NCBI RefSeq assembly: GCF_041261445.1
Contig: NZ_JBGCCU010000001.1
Location: 558,001 to 622,000, forward strand
Length of the DNA: 64,000 bases
Direction of reading: 5' to 3'
Origin: Catenulispora sp. EB89
GTDB lineage: Bacteria; Actinomycetota; Actinomycetes; Streptomycetales; Catenulisporaceae
Position numbers and translations under genes: made by a program
The notes under the pieces: generated by a model
Database searches by the model: none
What the model saw: the letters and a program-made list of their open reading frames with translations, nothing else
What the model was told of the DNA's origin: nothing
Part shown: positions 16,108 to 24,105 of the stretch, one piece after another
How positions within the stretch are numbered: position 1 is the stretch's first letter
Layout: each line of letters begins with the position of its first letter

Positions 16108-19100
16108 ATGTCCGTCATGCCCAGCACGAGCGAGCCGGCGTTCCAGCGTCAGACCTGGACCCCCGACGAACTGCGCGCGGCCCTGGTGGCGAACGAGGAC
16201 GAGCCGCCGGGCCGGGCCCGGTCCGTGCGGGCCGAGGCGCTGCTCGCCGCCGCGGACAAGCTCGGCGACCCCGAGACCCAGATCTGCGCGCTGCACACGG
16301 TGATCGAGGCCTACGAACGGGGCGGGGAGAGCTTCCGCTCGCCGGTGCTGTTCTCGCGCCTATTGCGCCTGTGGGACCGCCACGGCAAGACCCTGCGCGA
16401 CGCGAGCCGCCTCGAGTACGAGACGCACTGGGTGTTCAAGTGGATGACCGCCGACCTGCTCTCGGTCCCCGAGGTCCCGCTGGCGACGGTCCACGGCTTC
16501 GTCGGCGAGATGGAACGCCGCTACCGCCTGGCCGGATACGGCATGCGCGCCGTCCACGCCCAGCGCTTCCGGATAGCGCAGCACCTCGGAGACGCCGCCG
16601 AAGCCGAGACGCACTTCGGACGCTGGCTCGCGGCCGAGCGCGACCAGATGAGCGACTGCCGCGCCTGCGAGCACCTGGCGCAGGGCATGTGGCGTGCGGA
16701 ACGCGGCGACGATCTCGCCGCGCTGCGCCTGTGGCGGCCGACCGTCGACAACGAGATGGCGTGCCTGGACGAGCCCTCCAGCACCCTCGCCGCGTCGCTG
16801 AAGCCGCTGCTGCGCCTGGGCCGACTCGACGAGGCACGTGCGAACCACCTGCGTGGCTACCGCCTGCTCCAAGGACACGTCGAGCAGCGCAGCGCCTTCG
16901 GACGCCACATCGAGTTCTGCGTGCTGTCGGGCAACGACGAGCGGGCCCTGGAGATCCTGACGGAGAACCGCCGCCTGTTCGACCCGCCCTTCGAACCGTC
17001 GGACTACCTCGAATTCCTGTCCTGCGTCGCGCTGCTGTTGCGCGCCCGCACTGCCGCCGGGAAGGACGAGGCGGTCGCCGGACCCGAAGGACGGGACTGG
17101 CCGATCGCCGAGCTGCTGCGCCGGGTGCGATCAGAGATCGACGATCTCACCCGCCGCTTCGACGCCCGCAACGGCAACACCGCGGTGAGTTCGCGCATCG
17201 CCGCCACGATCGGTCAGACGCCGCTGGTGGCCGAGCTGCCGCTGGTCGTCGTCCCGGTCCCGCGTCCGGCCGCACCGCCGCAGCTGCCGGAGCGAGAGTC
17301 GGAGACAGCGCCGCCGATCCAGCGCGAGCCGGTCCCCGAGCCCCTCCCCGACCTGCCCGACCCGGACGCGGACACCGACTTCGACGACCTCCTCGCGGAG
17401 GCCCGCCGGCTGTTCGACGTGGCCCATCCGGGAGCGATCAGGATGTGGGAACGGGTCGCGTCGGTGGCGTCTCGCCGCGGGATCGCGCTGGATCTGGAGG
17501 CGCAGGCGCAGCTCGCCGAGGAGCGCGCCGCCGACGCGCTGGACTGCGAGGACATGGAGCGGGCCGTCCGGCTGCTCGGCGAGGCCGTCGAGCGCTATGA
17601 GGCAGGCGGGCTGCAAGGGCGGGCCGTCGCCGTGCGGGCGCGCAAGCTGCTGGCCGAGGCGCTGCGGAAGAAGAACTACGAGCCGATCCCGGACCACGCG
17701 CTGGTCGAGCTCTACGCGACCGCCCGAGTGCTGCTGTCCCGTGGCCAGGCCGCGCCCGAGGACGTCCTGACCGTCCGCCGCGCGCAGGCTTTCGAAGCGC
17801 GCCGGACGACCGAGGTCGGCCCGTATTCCGACGCCGACGCCGACGCCGACGCCGACACCAGTGCCGAAGCCGATACCGAAGCCAGTGCCGAACCCGGCTC
17901 CGACCCCGAGCCCCGCATCGACCGCGAATCAGCCTTCGACGCCTTCGCGGAAAGCGTCGAAGCCCTCCTCGCCGACGCCATCGAGTTCGACGTCCCGGCC
18001 CGCGCCGCCGCCGCGCACACCATGCGGGCCGAGATCGCGCAGCGCCGCGGCCGCCCCGAGGAATCGGTACCGGAACTGCTGGCGGCCATAACGCTGTACG
18101 ACCGTGCCGAGCGCCCCTGGGCGAATCTGCACCCGAACATGCTCCTCGCCCAGGCCTACCTCGCCGCCGACCGCGACGCCGACGCCGAACAGGCCGGCCT
18201 GGCCGCCCTCGACATCGCCGGGCGCTGGCCCGAGCAGCGGTTCCCGGCTGGCTACACCCGGCAGGTGCTGGCCAACGCCACCGGCGGCCTGGGCCGCTAC
18301 GACGACAGCGCCGAGCACGCCCTGGAAGCCGTCGAGTGGGCCGACCGGCACGGCGTTCCTGACCTGGCCGCCAGCGCCCGCCACAGCCTCGCGTTCGCCT
18401 ACGAGCAGCTGGGCCGCGACGCCGACGCCGCCGCCATCCTGGAGTCCGCGCTGCCGGAGATCGTCGAGCACCTCGACGACCCGACCGTGGTCAACGCCCG
18501 CTGGGCGCTGGCCCGCTGCCTGGGCCGCCTGGAGGACTACCGGGGCGCCGCCGAGCAGTACCTGCTGGCCGCTGCTATCGCTGAGCACTTCCCGCAGCAG
18601 GGCGGGCACGCCATGCTCGCGGCCTCCGCCGGGCACGCGCTGCGCGCCGCCGGGCTCGCCGACGAGGCCCGGCGCGCGTTCGACCGCGCCGTGATCCTGC
18701 TGCGGGCCCTGCCGGACCCGATCAACCTCGCCAAGACCCTCAGGGCCCTGGCCTGGGTGACGTTCGGCGAGTCGGAGGAGACGGCGCACGACAGCGAGCG
18801 CGAGGACGTCCTGGACCAGGTGCTGCTCCTGTTCGCGGAGGCCGCGCAGGTCCTGGAGGCGGCCGAGAGCTCCGGCGCGCACGAACGCGACGCCCAGGTC
18901 ATCGCCTACGAGCTGGCCGAGACCGACGACCAGCTGGCCCGCCTGCACCTGAACGCCGACCTCTCCGACAAGGCGATGCCGTACGCCGAGCGCGCCGCCT
19001 CCGGCTTCCGGGCGCTGCTGCCGCACAGCGCGATGGACTACGACTTCTCCGAGCAGATGGTGGCCTGGCTGCTGGACCGGTACGGCAGCCGCGACGCCGC

Positions 19101-19194
19101 CGTCGAGCGGCTGCGCGAGGCGATCGCGGCGTGCACCGAGGCCGGGGTCGAGGCGGTGCGCTGCGTGGCGTTCCTGGAGCAGCTCTCGGACTGA
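16108..19194 (+). CDS. Large TPR-repeat protein paired with the HSP90-like ATPase
   Basis: The 1028-residue, helix-rich protein is mostly Ala/Leu/Arg/Glu heptad-like TPR helices. Clear repeats occur in the C-terminal half (for example LAQAYLAADRDADAEQAGLAAL and ALARCLGRLEDYRGAAEQYL). The centre carries a disordered linker, including an Asp-Ala tandem stretch at about residues 574-582 encoded by GCCGAC hexamer repeats (17829-17856), followed by an acidic Ala/Glu-rich run. ATG at 16108 starts eight bases after the HSP90-like stop, with GAAGAAGAGGA upstream. TPR proteins commonly dock HSP90, so a direct chaperone/co-chaperone partnership is a reasonable inference. No catalytic domain is seen. 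Confidence 0.85.
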   Translation: MSVMPSTSEPAFQRQTWTPDELRAALVANEDEPPGRARSVRAEALLAAADKLGDPETQICALHTVIEAYERGGESFRSPVLFSRLLRLWDRHGKTLRDASRLEYETHWVFKWMTADLLSVPEVPLATVHGFVGEMERRYRLAGYGMRAVHAQRFRIAQHLGDAAEAETHFGRWLAAERDQMSDCRACEHLAQGMWRAERGDDLAALRLWRPTVDNEMACLDEPSSTLAASLKPLLRLGRLDEARANHLRGYRLLQGHVEQRSAFGRHIEFCVLSGNDERALEILTENRRLFDPPFEPSDYLEFLSCVALLLRARTAAGKDEAVAGPEGRDWPIAELLRRVRSEIDDLTRRFDARNGNTAVSSRIAATIGQTPLVAELPLVVVPVPRPAAPPQLPERESETAPPIQREPVPEPLPDLPDPDADTDFDDLLAEARRLFDVAHPGAIRMWERVASVASRRGIALDLEAQAQLAEERAADALDCEDMERAVRLLGEAVERYEAGGLQGRAVAVRARKLLAEALRKKNYEPIPDHALVELYATARVLLSRGQAAPEDVLTVRRAQAFEARRTTEVGPYSDADADADADTSAEADTEASAEPGSDPEPRIDRESAFDAFAESVEALLADAIEFDVPARAAAAHTMRAEIAQRRGRPEESVPELLAAITLYDRAERPWANLHPNMLLAQAYLAADRDADAEQAGLAALDIAGRWPEQRFPAGYTRQVLANATGGLGRYDDSAEHALEAVEWADRHGVPDLAASARHSLAFAYEQLGRDADAAAILESALPEIVEHLDDPTVVNARWALARCLGRLEDYRGAAEQYLLAAAIAEHFPQQGGHAMLAASAGHALRAAGLADEARRAFDRAVILLRALPDPINLAKTLRALAWVTFGESEETAHDSEREDVLDQVLLLFAEAAQVLEAAESSGAHERDAQVIAYELAETDDQLARLHLNADLSDKAMPYAERAASGFRALLPHSAMDYDFSEQMVAWLLDRYGSRDAAVERLREAIAACTEAGVEAVRCVAFLEQLSD

Positions 19195-19208
19195 GACCCC
19201 GTTTTCTC

Positions 19209-19232
19209 GCGCGCGTGCAACGATCCGCGCGC
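19209..19232 (+). terminator. Possible terminator after the HSP90/TPR unit
   Basis: Seven-bp arms GCGCGCG and CGCGCGC are separated by a 10-base loop, 15 bases after the TPR stop. There is no T tract after it, so confidence is low. Confidence 0.35.
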
Positions 19233-19269
19233 AGTCGGCCCTCTTCTGCGACAAGAGCACGAGAGAGGG

Positions 19270-19317
19270 GGACGGATGCGGGGCGACAGAAGTGGACGGA
19301 TGCGGGGTGACAGAGTT
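19270..19317 (+). repeat. 24-bp tandem duplication spanning the sigma-factor start
   Basis: Two adjacent 24-base units (19270-19293 and 19294-19317) differ at only a few bases. Each encodes MRGDR plus three residues and each carries an ATG, so the gene has two equivalent start codons eight codons apart. Confidence 0.8.
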
Positions 19318-19827
19318 GAAAGCCGCGCGGAACAAGAAGCAGAGTTCGGTGAGTTCATGGTCAGCCGGTGGGGCGGCCTGGTCCGGTTCGCCTACGGGCT
19401 GACCGGCGACCGCGGCCACGCCGAGGACCTGGCGCAGACCGCGCTGGCGAAGGCCTTCGCGTCATGGCCGAAGGTGCGGCGCGCACAGGACCCGGACGCC
19501 TACGTCCGCAGGATCCTGATCAACACCAACAACCACCGGTTCCGCAAGCGCCGGGTCGTCGAGCACCACGGTGAGGCCTCGGCCGAGCCCGCCGTCGGCG
19601 ACGGCACCGCGGCCCTCGACCAGCGCGACGCGCTGGTGGCGGCGCTCATGGAGCTGCCGCCGAAGCAACGCGCGGTCGTCGTGCTCCGCTACTGGGACGG
19701 CCTGACGGAGACCCAGGCCGCCACGGTGCTCGGCTGCTCGGTCGGCACCGTGAAGAGCCAGGCCTCGCGGGCCCTGGCCAAGCTCCGCACCAGCACACAG
19801 CTTCAGGACAGGAGTCTGACCTCATGA
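19276..19827 (+). CDS. ECF sigma factor, SigE-like family
   Basis: The 183-residue protein has sigma region 2 (FGEFMVSRWGGLVRFAYGLTGD...AEDLAQTALAKAF, residues about 25-65) and region 4 (LPPKQRAVVVLRYWDGLTETQAA followed by VGTVKSQASRALAKLR, about 120-175). No region 3 is present, as expected for an ECF factor. The type, with WGGLVRFAYGLTGD and a short linker, matches the actinomycete SigE-like group often encoded beside a membrane protein. ATG at 19276 follows GAGAGAGGGGGACGG; a second ATG at 19300 lies one tandem repeat further in. Its stop overlaps the next start by four bases, so the next gene is probably its anti-sigma or sensor partner. Confidence 0.9.
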   Translation: MRGDRSGRMRGDRVESRAEQEAEFGEFMVSRWGGLVRFAYGLTGDRGHAEDLAQTALAKAFASWPKVRRAQDPDAYVRRILINTNNHRFRKRRVVEHHGEASAEPAVGDGTAALDQRDALVAALMELPPKQRAVVVLRYWDGLTETQAATVLGCSVGTVKSQASRALAKLRTSTQLQDRSLTS

Positions 19828-21008
19828 ACGGCGACCAGTTCGAACCGGGCCCGGACGGCTCCGGCGGTGCGGACCCCGGCGTCGACACCGACGCCTACCA
19901 GGAGATGTTCGCCGACCTGGGCCGCTTCACGACCGGAGCGATCCCGGTGGCCGCGGTGGTGCGGCGCGGCTGGGCGATCCGGGCCCGGCGGCGCGCGGTC
20001 GGGAGCGGGGCGCTCGCGATCGCGGCGGCGCTGTCGGTCGGCGTGCCGGTCGCGATCTCCGGCGGGGGCGGGGGCGGGGGTGCCGCGACCGGTCCGAGCG
20101 GGGTCTACGGGGCGACCAGCACCGGAGGGCGCGTCCACGTGAACCCGGTGCAGCTCACCCGCGGCAAGGGACTCTTCTCGGGCACGATCGACGGCAAGAA
20201 ATGGAGCGTCGACTTCGACAACGTGAACTGCTACTACATTCAGTGGTCGTGCGGCTTCACCAAGCTGAATCCGTGGGACCAGTACGCCAGCCTGACCTAC
20301 AACTCCAGTTGGGGACTGCAGGGCCAGCCCGACGACTACTCCCTGTTCTTGAGATCGGACGTGGCCTCGGCCACGATCACCCTTCAGGACGGAGAAGTCC
20401 TGAAGCTGGACGCGGTGCCCACCGTGGGAGTTCCCGTGGTCCTGTTCGCTCTGCCGTTCGGTCTCGGGGTCAGTAAGATCGAGCTCTTCGATGCCCATGG
20501 CGCGCAGATCGCATTTACGATGCCGTTCAATGTGAAGGGATCCGCGAGTACCGCAGGGCATTGGTACAAGCCCGGCGAGACGCCGGCGAAGGATGCCGGC
20601 TCGGTGGAAGTGGCGCGCATCGAGTTCGCTCCCGGCGAAGAGGCGATCTACACCGCTTACGCAGGAGCGGCGGGGCCGTGCCTGGTGTACCAGCAGGGCA
20701 CGAAGGCGGAACAACATCCCGACCCGAATTGCGGGCTCTCTGCGACGAAGGGGTCGGAGACGATGGAGAACGGCAATGCGGGCGGGGGCGCCAGGTCCCC
20801 TCTGAGCTCGGGCTTCGGCCTCGTCGGTTCGAACGTCGCTCGTATGGAGCTCGACTTCACCGACGGCACCAAGAGCCCCGTGGCTATCAAGAGCCTCGGC
20901 GGTTACCGTTTCTACGCCTACTTCGAGACGGACAAAAAGGCTTTGCGCGCGGTCACGGCCTTCGACTCCGCGGGCAAGGCCCTTCCCCCGATGAAGGCGG
21001 CGTGGTGA
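19824..21008 (+). CDS. Single-pass membrane protein, probable partner of the ECF sigma factor
   Basis: The 394-residue protein has an acidic cytoplasmic N-terminus (1-35) and a basic stretch before one transmembrane helix (about residues 59-80). Outside the membrane is a Gly-rich linker and a large beta-rich domain with several cysteines (in NCYYIQWSCGF, GPCLVY and PNCGL). It overlaps the sigma gene by ATGA. No zinc anti-sigma HxxxCxxC motif is visible, so it is not a classical ZAS anti-sigma factor. Position suggests it restrains the sigma factor or reports on the cell surface, but this is inference. Confidence 0.7.
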   Translation: MNGDQFEPGPDGSGGADPGVDTDAYQEMFADLGRFTTGAIPVAAVVRRGWAIRARRRAVGSGALAIAAALSVGVPVAISGGGGGGGAATGPSGVYGATSTGGRVHVNPVQLTRGKGLFSGTIDGKKWSVDFDNVNCYYIQWSCGFTKLNPWDQYASLTYNSSWGLQGQPDDYSLFLRSDVASATITLQDGEVLKLDAVPTVGVPVVLFALPFGLGVSKIELFDAHGAQIAFTMPFNVKGSASTAGHWYKPGETPAKDAGSVEVARIEFAPGEEAIYTAYAGAAGPCLVYQQGTKAEQHPDPNCGLSATKGSETMENGNAGGGARSPLSSGFGLVGSNVARMELDFTDGTKSPVAIKSLGGYRFYAYFETDKKALRAVTAFDSAGKALPPMKAAW

Positions 21009-21067
21009 CGAACGTCGAACAGAAATGGCCATCCCCGGACACGACGCGGTAAACTCTTGCCGCAAGA

Positions 21068-21094
21068 GCCCCTGTCGCCGCTTGCGACCGGGGC
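21068..21094 (+). terminator. Hairpin upstream of purA
   Basis: GCCCCTGTCGC (21068-21078) pairs with GCGACCGGGGC (21084-21094) with one mismatch across a five-base loop; TTCCGTCGTT follows. It lies 59 bases after the sigma-partner gene and 83 before purA, and probably ends the upstream operon. Confidence 0.5.
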
Positions 21095-21177
21095 TTCCGT
21101 CGTTAACACAAAGACGCGTCGCCCTAGAGGGACCTACTGGCAGCTAGTAGGCGTCTAGCGTTGGAAAGGCATCTCCC

Positions 21178-22461
21178 ATGCCCGCTCTCGTGCTCGTCGG
21201 CGCCCAGTGGGGCGACGAAGGCAAGGGTAAGGCCACGGACCTGCTCGGCGGCTCGGTCGACTACGTCGTCCGCTACCAGGGCGGCAACAATGCCGGCCAC
21301 ACCGTCGTCATCGGCGACCAGAAGTACGCCCTGCACCTGCTGCCCTCTGGCATCCTCTCGCCCGGCTGCGTGCCGGTCATCGGCAACGGCGTGGTCATCG
21401 ACCCGGCCGTACTGTTCGCCGAGCTCGACGGCCTGGACCAGCGCGGGGTCGACACCTCGCACCTGCTGATCTCGGCCAACGCGCACCTGATCACGCCCTA
21501 CCACCGGACCATGGACAAGGTCAGCGAGCGGTTCCTGGGCAAGAACAAGATCGGCACCACCGGGCGCGGCATCGGGCCGACCTACGCGGACAAGATCAAC
21601 CGGATCGGGGTGCGGGTCCAGGACCTGTTCGACCCCTCGATCCTGCTGCAGAAGGTCGAGGGCGCGCTGCGCGACCGGAACCAGATGCTGGTGAAGGTGT
21701 ACAACCGGCGCGCGCTGAGCGCCGAGGCGGTGGTCGAGGAGTACCTGGGGTACGCCGAGCGGCTGCGGCCGATGGTCGCCGATACCTCGCTGGTGGTGAA
21801 CAAGGCCCTGGACGAGGGCAAGGTGGTGCTGCTGGAGGGCGGCCAGGGCACGCTGCTGGACGTGGACCACGGCACCTATCCGTTCGTCACCTCCTCGAAC
21901 CCGACCACCGGCGGGGCGTGCACCGGCGCCGGCATCGGCCCGACCCGCATCACCCGCAGCATCGGCATCCTGAAGGCGTACGCGACCCGCGTCGGCGCCG
22001 GCCCGTTCCCGACCGAGCTGTTCGACGAGAACGGCGAGGCGCTGCGCAGCATCGGCCACGAGTACGGCGTCACCACCGGCCGGGACCGGCGCTGCGGCTG
22101 GTTCGACGCGCCGGTGGCGCGTTACGCCTCCCGGGTGAACGGCCTGACCGACTTCTTCCTCACCAAGCTGGACGTGCTGACCGGCTTCGAGCGGATCCCG
22201 GTCTGTGTGGCCTACGACGTGGACGGCGTCCGGCACGACGAGATCCCGATGACCCAGACCGACTTCCACCACGCGACCCCGATCTACGAGGAGTTCCCCG
22301 GCTGGACCGAGGACATCTCGGGCTGCAAGTCCTTCGAGGACCTGCCGGCGAACGCGAAGTCGTACGTGAAGGCGCTGGAGGAGATGTCCGGGGCCCCGAT
22401 CTCGGCGATCGGCGTCGGCCCGGAGCGCAACGCCACGATCCAGCTGCGCTCGTTCCTGTAG
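21178..22461 (+). CDS. purA: Adenylosuccinate synthetase
   Basis: PurA joins IMP and aspartate using GTP to form adenylosuccinate, the first committed step to AMP. The 427-residue length is standard. The P-loop [14 protein letters not shown] near the N-terminus carries the catalytic Asp. NNAGHTVV holds the catalytic His, and [11 protein letters not shown] and [12 protein letters not shown] are the other nucleotide and loop signatures. ATG at 21178 follows GGAAAGG. It is a single-gene unit bounded by hairpins, and the first of nine purine genes in the window. Confidence 0.98.
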   Translation: MPALVLVGAQWGDEGKGKATDLLGGSVDYVVRYQGGNNAGHTVVIGDQKYALHLLPSGILSPGCVPVIGNGVVIDPAVLFAELDGLDQRGVDTSHLLISANAHLITPYHRTMDKVSERFLGKNKIGTTGRGIGPTYADKINRIGVRVQDLFDPSILLQKVEGALRDRNQMLVKVYNRRALSAEAVVEEYLGYAERLRPMVADTSLVVNKALDEGKVVLLEGGQGTLLDVDHGTYPFVTSSNPTTGGACTGAGIGPTRITRSIGILKAYATRVGAGPFPTELFDENGEALRSIGHEYGVTTGRDRRCGWFDAPVARYASRVNGLTDFFLTKLDVLTGFERIPVCVAYDVDGVRHDEIPMTQTDFHHATPIYEEFPGWTEDISGCKSFEDLPANAKSYVKALEEMSGAPISAIGVGPERNATIQLRSFL

Positions 22462-22511
22462 GTCCCCCTGTAGGCCCCCTGTGTAAGGGCCTCCGGACGA
22501 TTCCTTGACAC

Positions 22512-22541
22512 GTTGCGGCCTCCCGAGCGGGGGGCCGCAAC
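22512..22541 (+). terminator. purA terminator
   Basis: Perfect 9-bp arms GTTGCGGCC (22512-22520) and GGCCGCAAC (22533-22541) lie 50 bases after purA and 16 bases before the next start codon. The hairpin is close enough to influence expression of the aminotransferase as well. Confidence 0.6.
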
Positions 22542-22557
22542 ATGTACGTTCGGGGTT

Positions 22558-23931
22558 ATGACTGACATCTCCTCCGACGACCTGAAGGCGGCTGGCGCGC
22601 AGGTCTTCGCGAACGACCGCGCCCACGTGTTCCACTCCTGGTCGGCGCAGGGGGCGATCAGCCCGCTCCCGGTCGCCGGCGCGGAGGGTTCCTACTTCTG
22701 GGACTACGACGGCAACCGCTACCTGGACTTCTCCTCCCAGCTGGTGAACACCAACATCGGCCACCAGCACCCCAAGGTCGTCGCGGCGATCCAGGAGCAG
22801 GCCGGCAAGCTGTGCACCATCGCGCCGTCGTTCGCCAACGACGTGCGCGGCGAGGCCGCGCGGCTGATCGCCGAGCTGGCTCCGGGCGACCTGAACTACG
22901 TCTTCTTCACCAACGGCGGCGCCGAGGCGGTCGAGAACGCGGTCCGCATGGCGCGGTTGCACACCGGCCGCAGCAAGGTGCTCTCCACCTACCGCAGCTA
23001 CCACGGCTCCACCTCGACGGCCATCTCCCTCACCGGCGACCCGCGCCGCTGGGCCAACGATGCCGTGGGCCAGTCCACCGGCGGCGCCGTGCACTTCTTC
23101 GGCCCGCACCTGTACCGCTCGCACTTCCACGCCACGACCGAGGCCGAGGAGTGCCAGCGCGCGCTCCAGCACCTCGAGGAGACCATCCAGTACGAGGGCC
23201 CGGCGACGATCGCCGCGGTCATCCTGGAGAGCATCGTCGGCACCGCCGGCGTGCTGCTGCCGCCGGCCGGCTACCTGGCGGGCGTGCGGGAGCTGTGCGA
23301 CAAGTACGGGATCGTCTACATCGCCGACGAGGTGATGGCCGGCTTCGCGCGCTCCGGCGCGTGGTTCGCCGTCGACCACTGGGGCGTCACCCCGGACCTG
23401 ATCGCCTTCGCCAAGGGCTCCAACTCCGGCTACGTCCCGGTCGGTGGTGTGATCATCTCCGAGAAGATCCGCGAGACCTTCAAGGACCGCGTCTACCCCG
23501 GCGGCCTGACCTACTCCGGGCACCCACTGGCGTGCGCCTCCATCGTCGCGACCATCAACGCGATGAAGGAGGAGGGCATCATCGAGCACGCGGCGCGGCT
23601 CGGCGAGGAGGTCTTCGGACCGGAGCTGCGCGCGATCGCGGAGAAGCACCCGAGCGTCGGCGAGGTGCGCGGCGTCGGCGCGTTCTGGGCGCTGGACCTG
23701 GTCCGCTCCAAGGAGACGCGCGAGATGCTCGTGCCCTACAACGCGGCCGGCGCGGACGCGGCGCCGATGAACGAGCTCGCGGCGGCGATGAAGGCGCGCG
23801 GCGTGTGGCCGTTCATCAACTTCAACCGGCTGCACGTGGTGCCGCCGTGCACCATCTCCGAGGAGGACGCGCGCAAGGGTCTGGCGGCGCTGGACGAGGC
23901 GCTGGACGTCGTGGACGCCTACGCGAGCTGA
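22558..23931 (+). CDS. Class III pyridoxal-phosphate aminotransferase
   Basis: The 457-residue protein has the class III (omega-amino acid type) signatures. These are YRSYHGSTSTAISLTGDPRRW in the N-terminal half, ADEVMAGFARSG with the cofactor-binding Asp, and FAKGSNSGYVPVGG with the Schiff-base Lys286. Related enzymes transfer amino groups from taurine, beta-alanine, polyamines or similar donors to pyruvate or 2-oxoglutarate. The preserved TNGGAEAVENAVR motif fits but does not decide the substrate. ATG at 22558 is preferred over an in-frame ATG at 22513 that lies inside the purA terminator. A long hairpin ends the unit. Confidence 0.92.
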   Translation: MTDISSDDLKAAGAQVFANDRAHVFHSWSAQGAISPLPVAGAEGSYFWDYDGNRYLDFSSQLVNTNIGHQHPKVVAAIQEQAGKLCTIAPSFANDVRGEAARLIAELAPGDLNYVFFTNGGAEAVENAVRMARLHTGRSKVLSTYRSYHGSTSTAISLTGDPRRWANDAVGQSTGGAVHFFGPHLYRSHFHATTEAEECQRALQHLEETIQYEGPATIAAVILESIVGTAGVLLPPAGYLAGVRELCDKYGIVYIADEVMAGFARSGAWFAVDHWGVTPDLIAFAKGSNSGYVPVGGVIISEKIRETFKDRVYPGGLTYSGHPLACASIVATINAMKEEGIIEHAARLGEEVFGPELRAIAEKHPSVGEVRGVGAFWALDLVRSKETREMLVPYNAAGADAAPMNELAAAMKARGVWPFINFNRLHVVPPCTISEEDARKGLAALDEALDVVDAYAS

Positions 23932-23962
23932 CGTCCGCACGGCGGTGGAAGCACACGATGAC

Positions 23963-23992
23963 GACGCGCGCTGCCGACCGGCAGCGCGCGTC
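23963..23992 (+). terminator. Strong intrinsic-type hairpin after the aminotransferase
   Basis: Perfect 13-bp GC-rich arms (GACGCGCGCTGCC and its complement) close a four-base GACC loop, 31 bases after the stop. This is one of the most stable hairpins in the window. Confidence 0.8.
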
Positions 23993-24105
23993 ATCTGCTG
24001 ATATCTCCCCGCTCCTCAAGGAACTGCGTCACCGCACGTTTTTTTGGGACTGTCGCGTTCGCGTCCTGAGATCGATCAAGGTCCGAACACGACTAAAGTT
24101 GCCAC

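Noticed and set aside
17829-17856. GCCGAC hexamer run considered as a CRISPR-like or phase-variable repeat
   Set aside because: It is an in-frame Asp-Ala linker in the TPR protein; six-base units cannot shift the reading frame.
22505-22510. TTGACA as a -35 box for the aminotransferase gene
   Set aside because: No -10 hexamer lies 16-19 bases downstream; it runs straight into the purA terminator.
21124-23994. 956-residue open frame opposite purA and the aminotransferase
   Set aside because: It spans two well-defined genes and the terminator between them on the opposite strand; no SD or motif.
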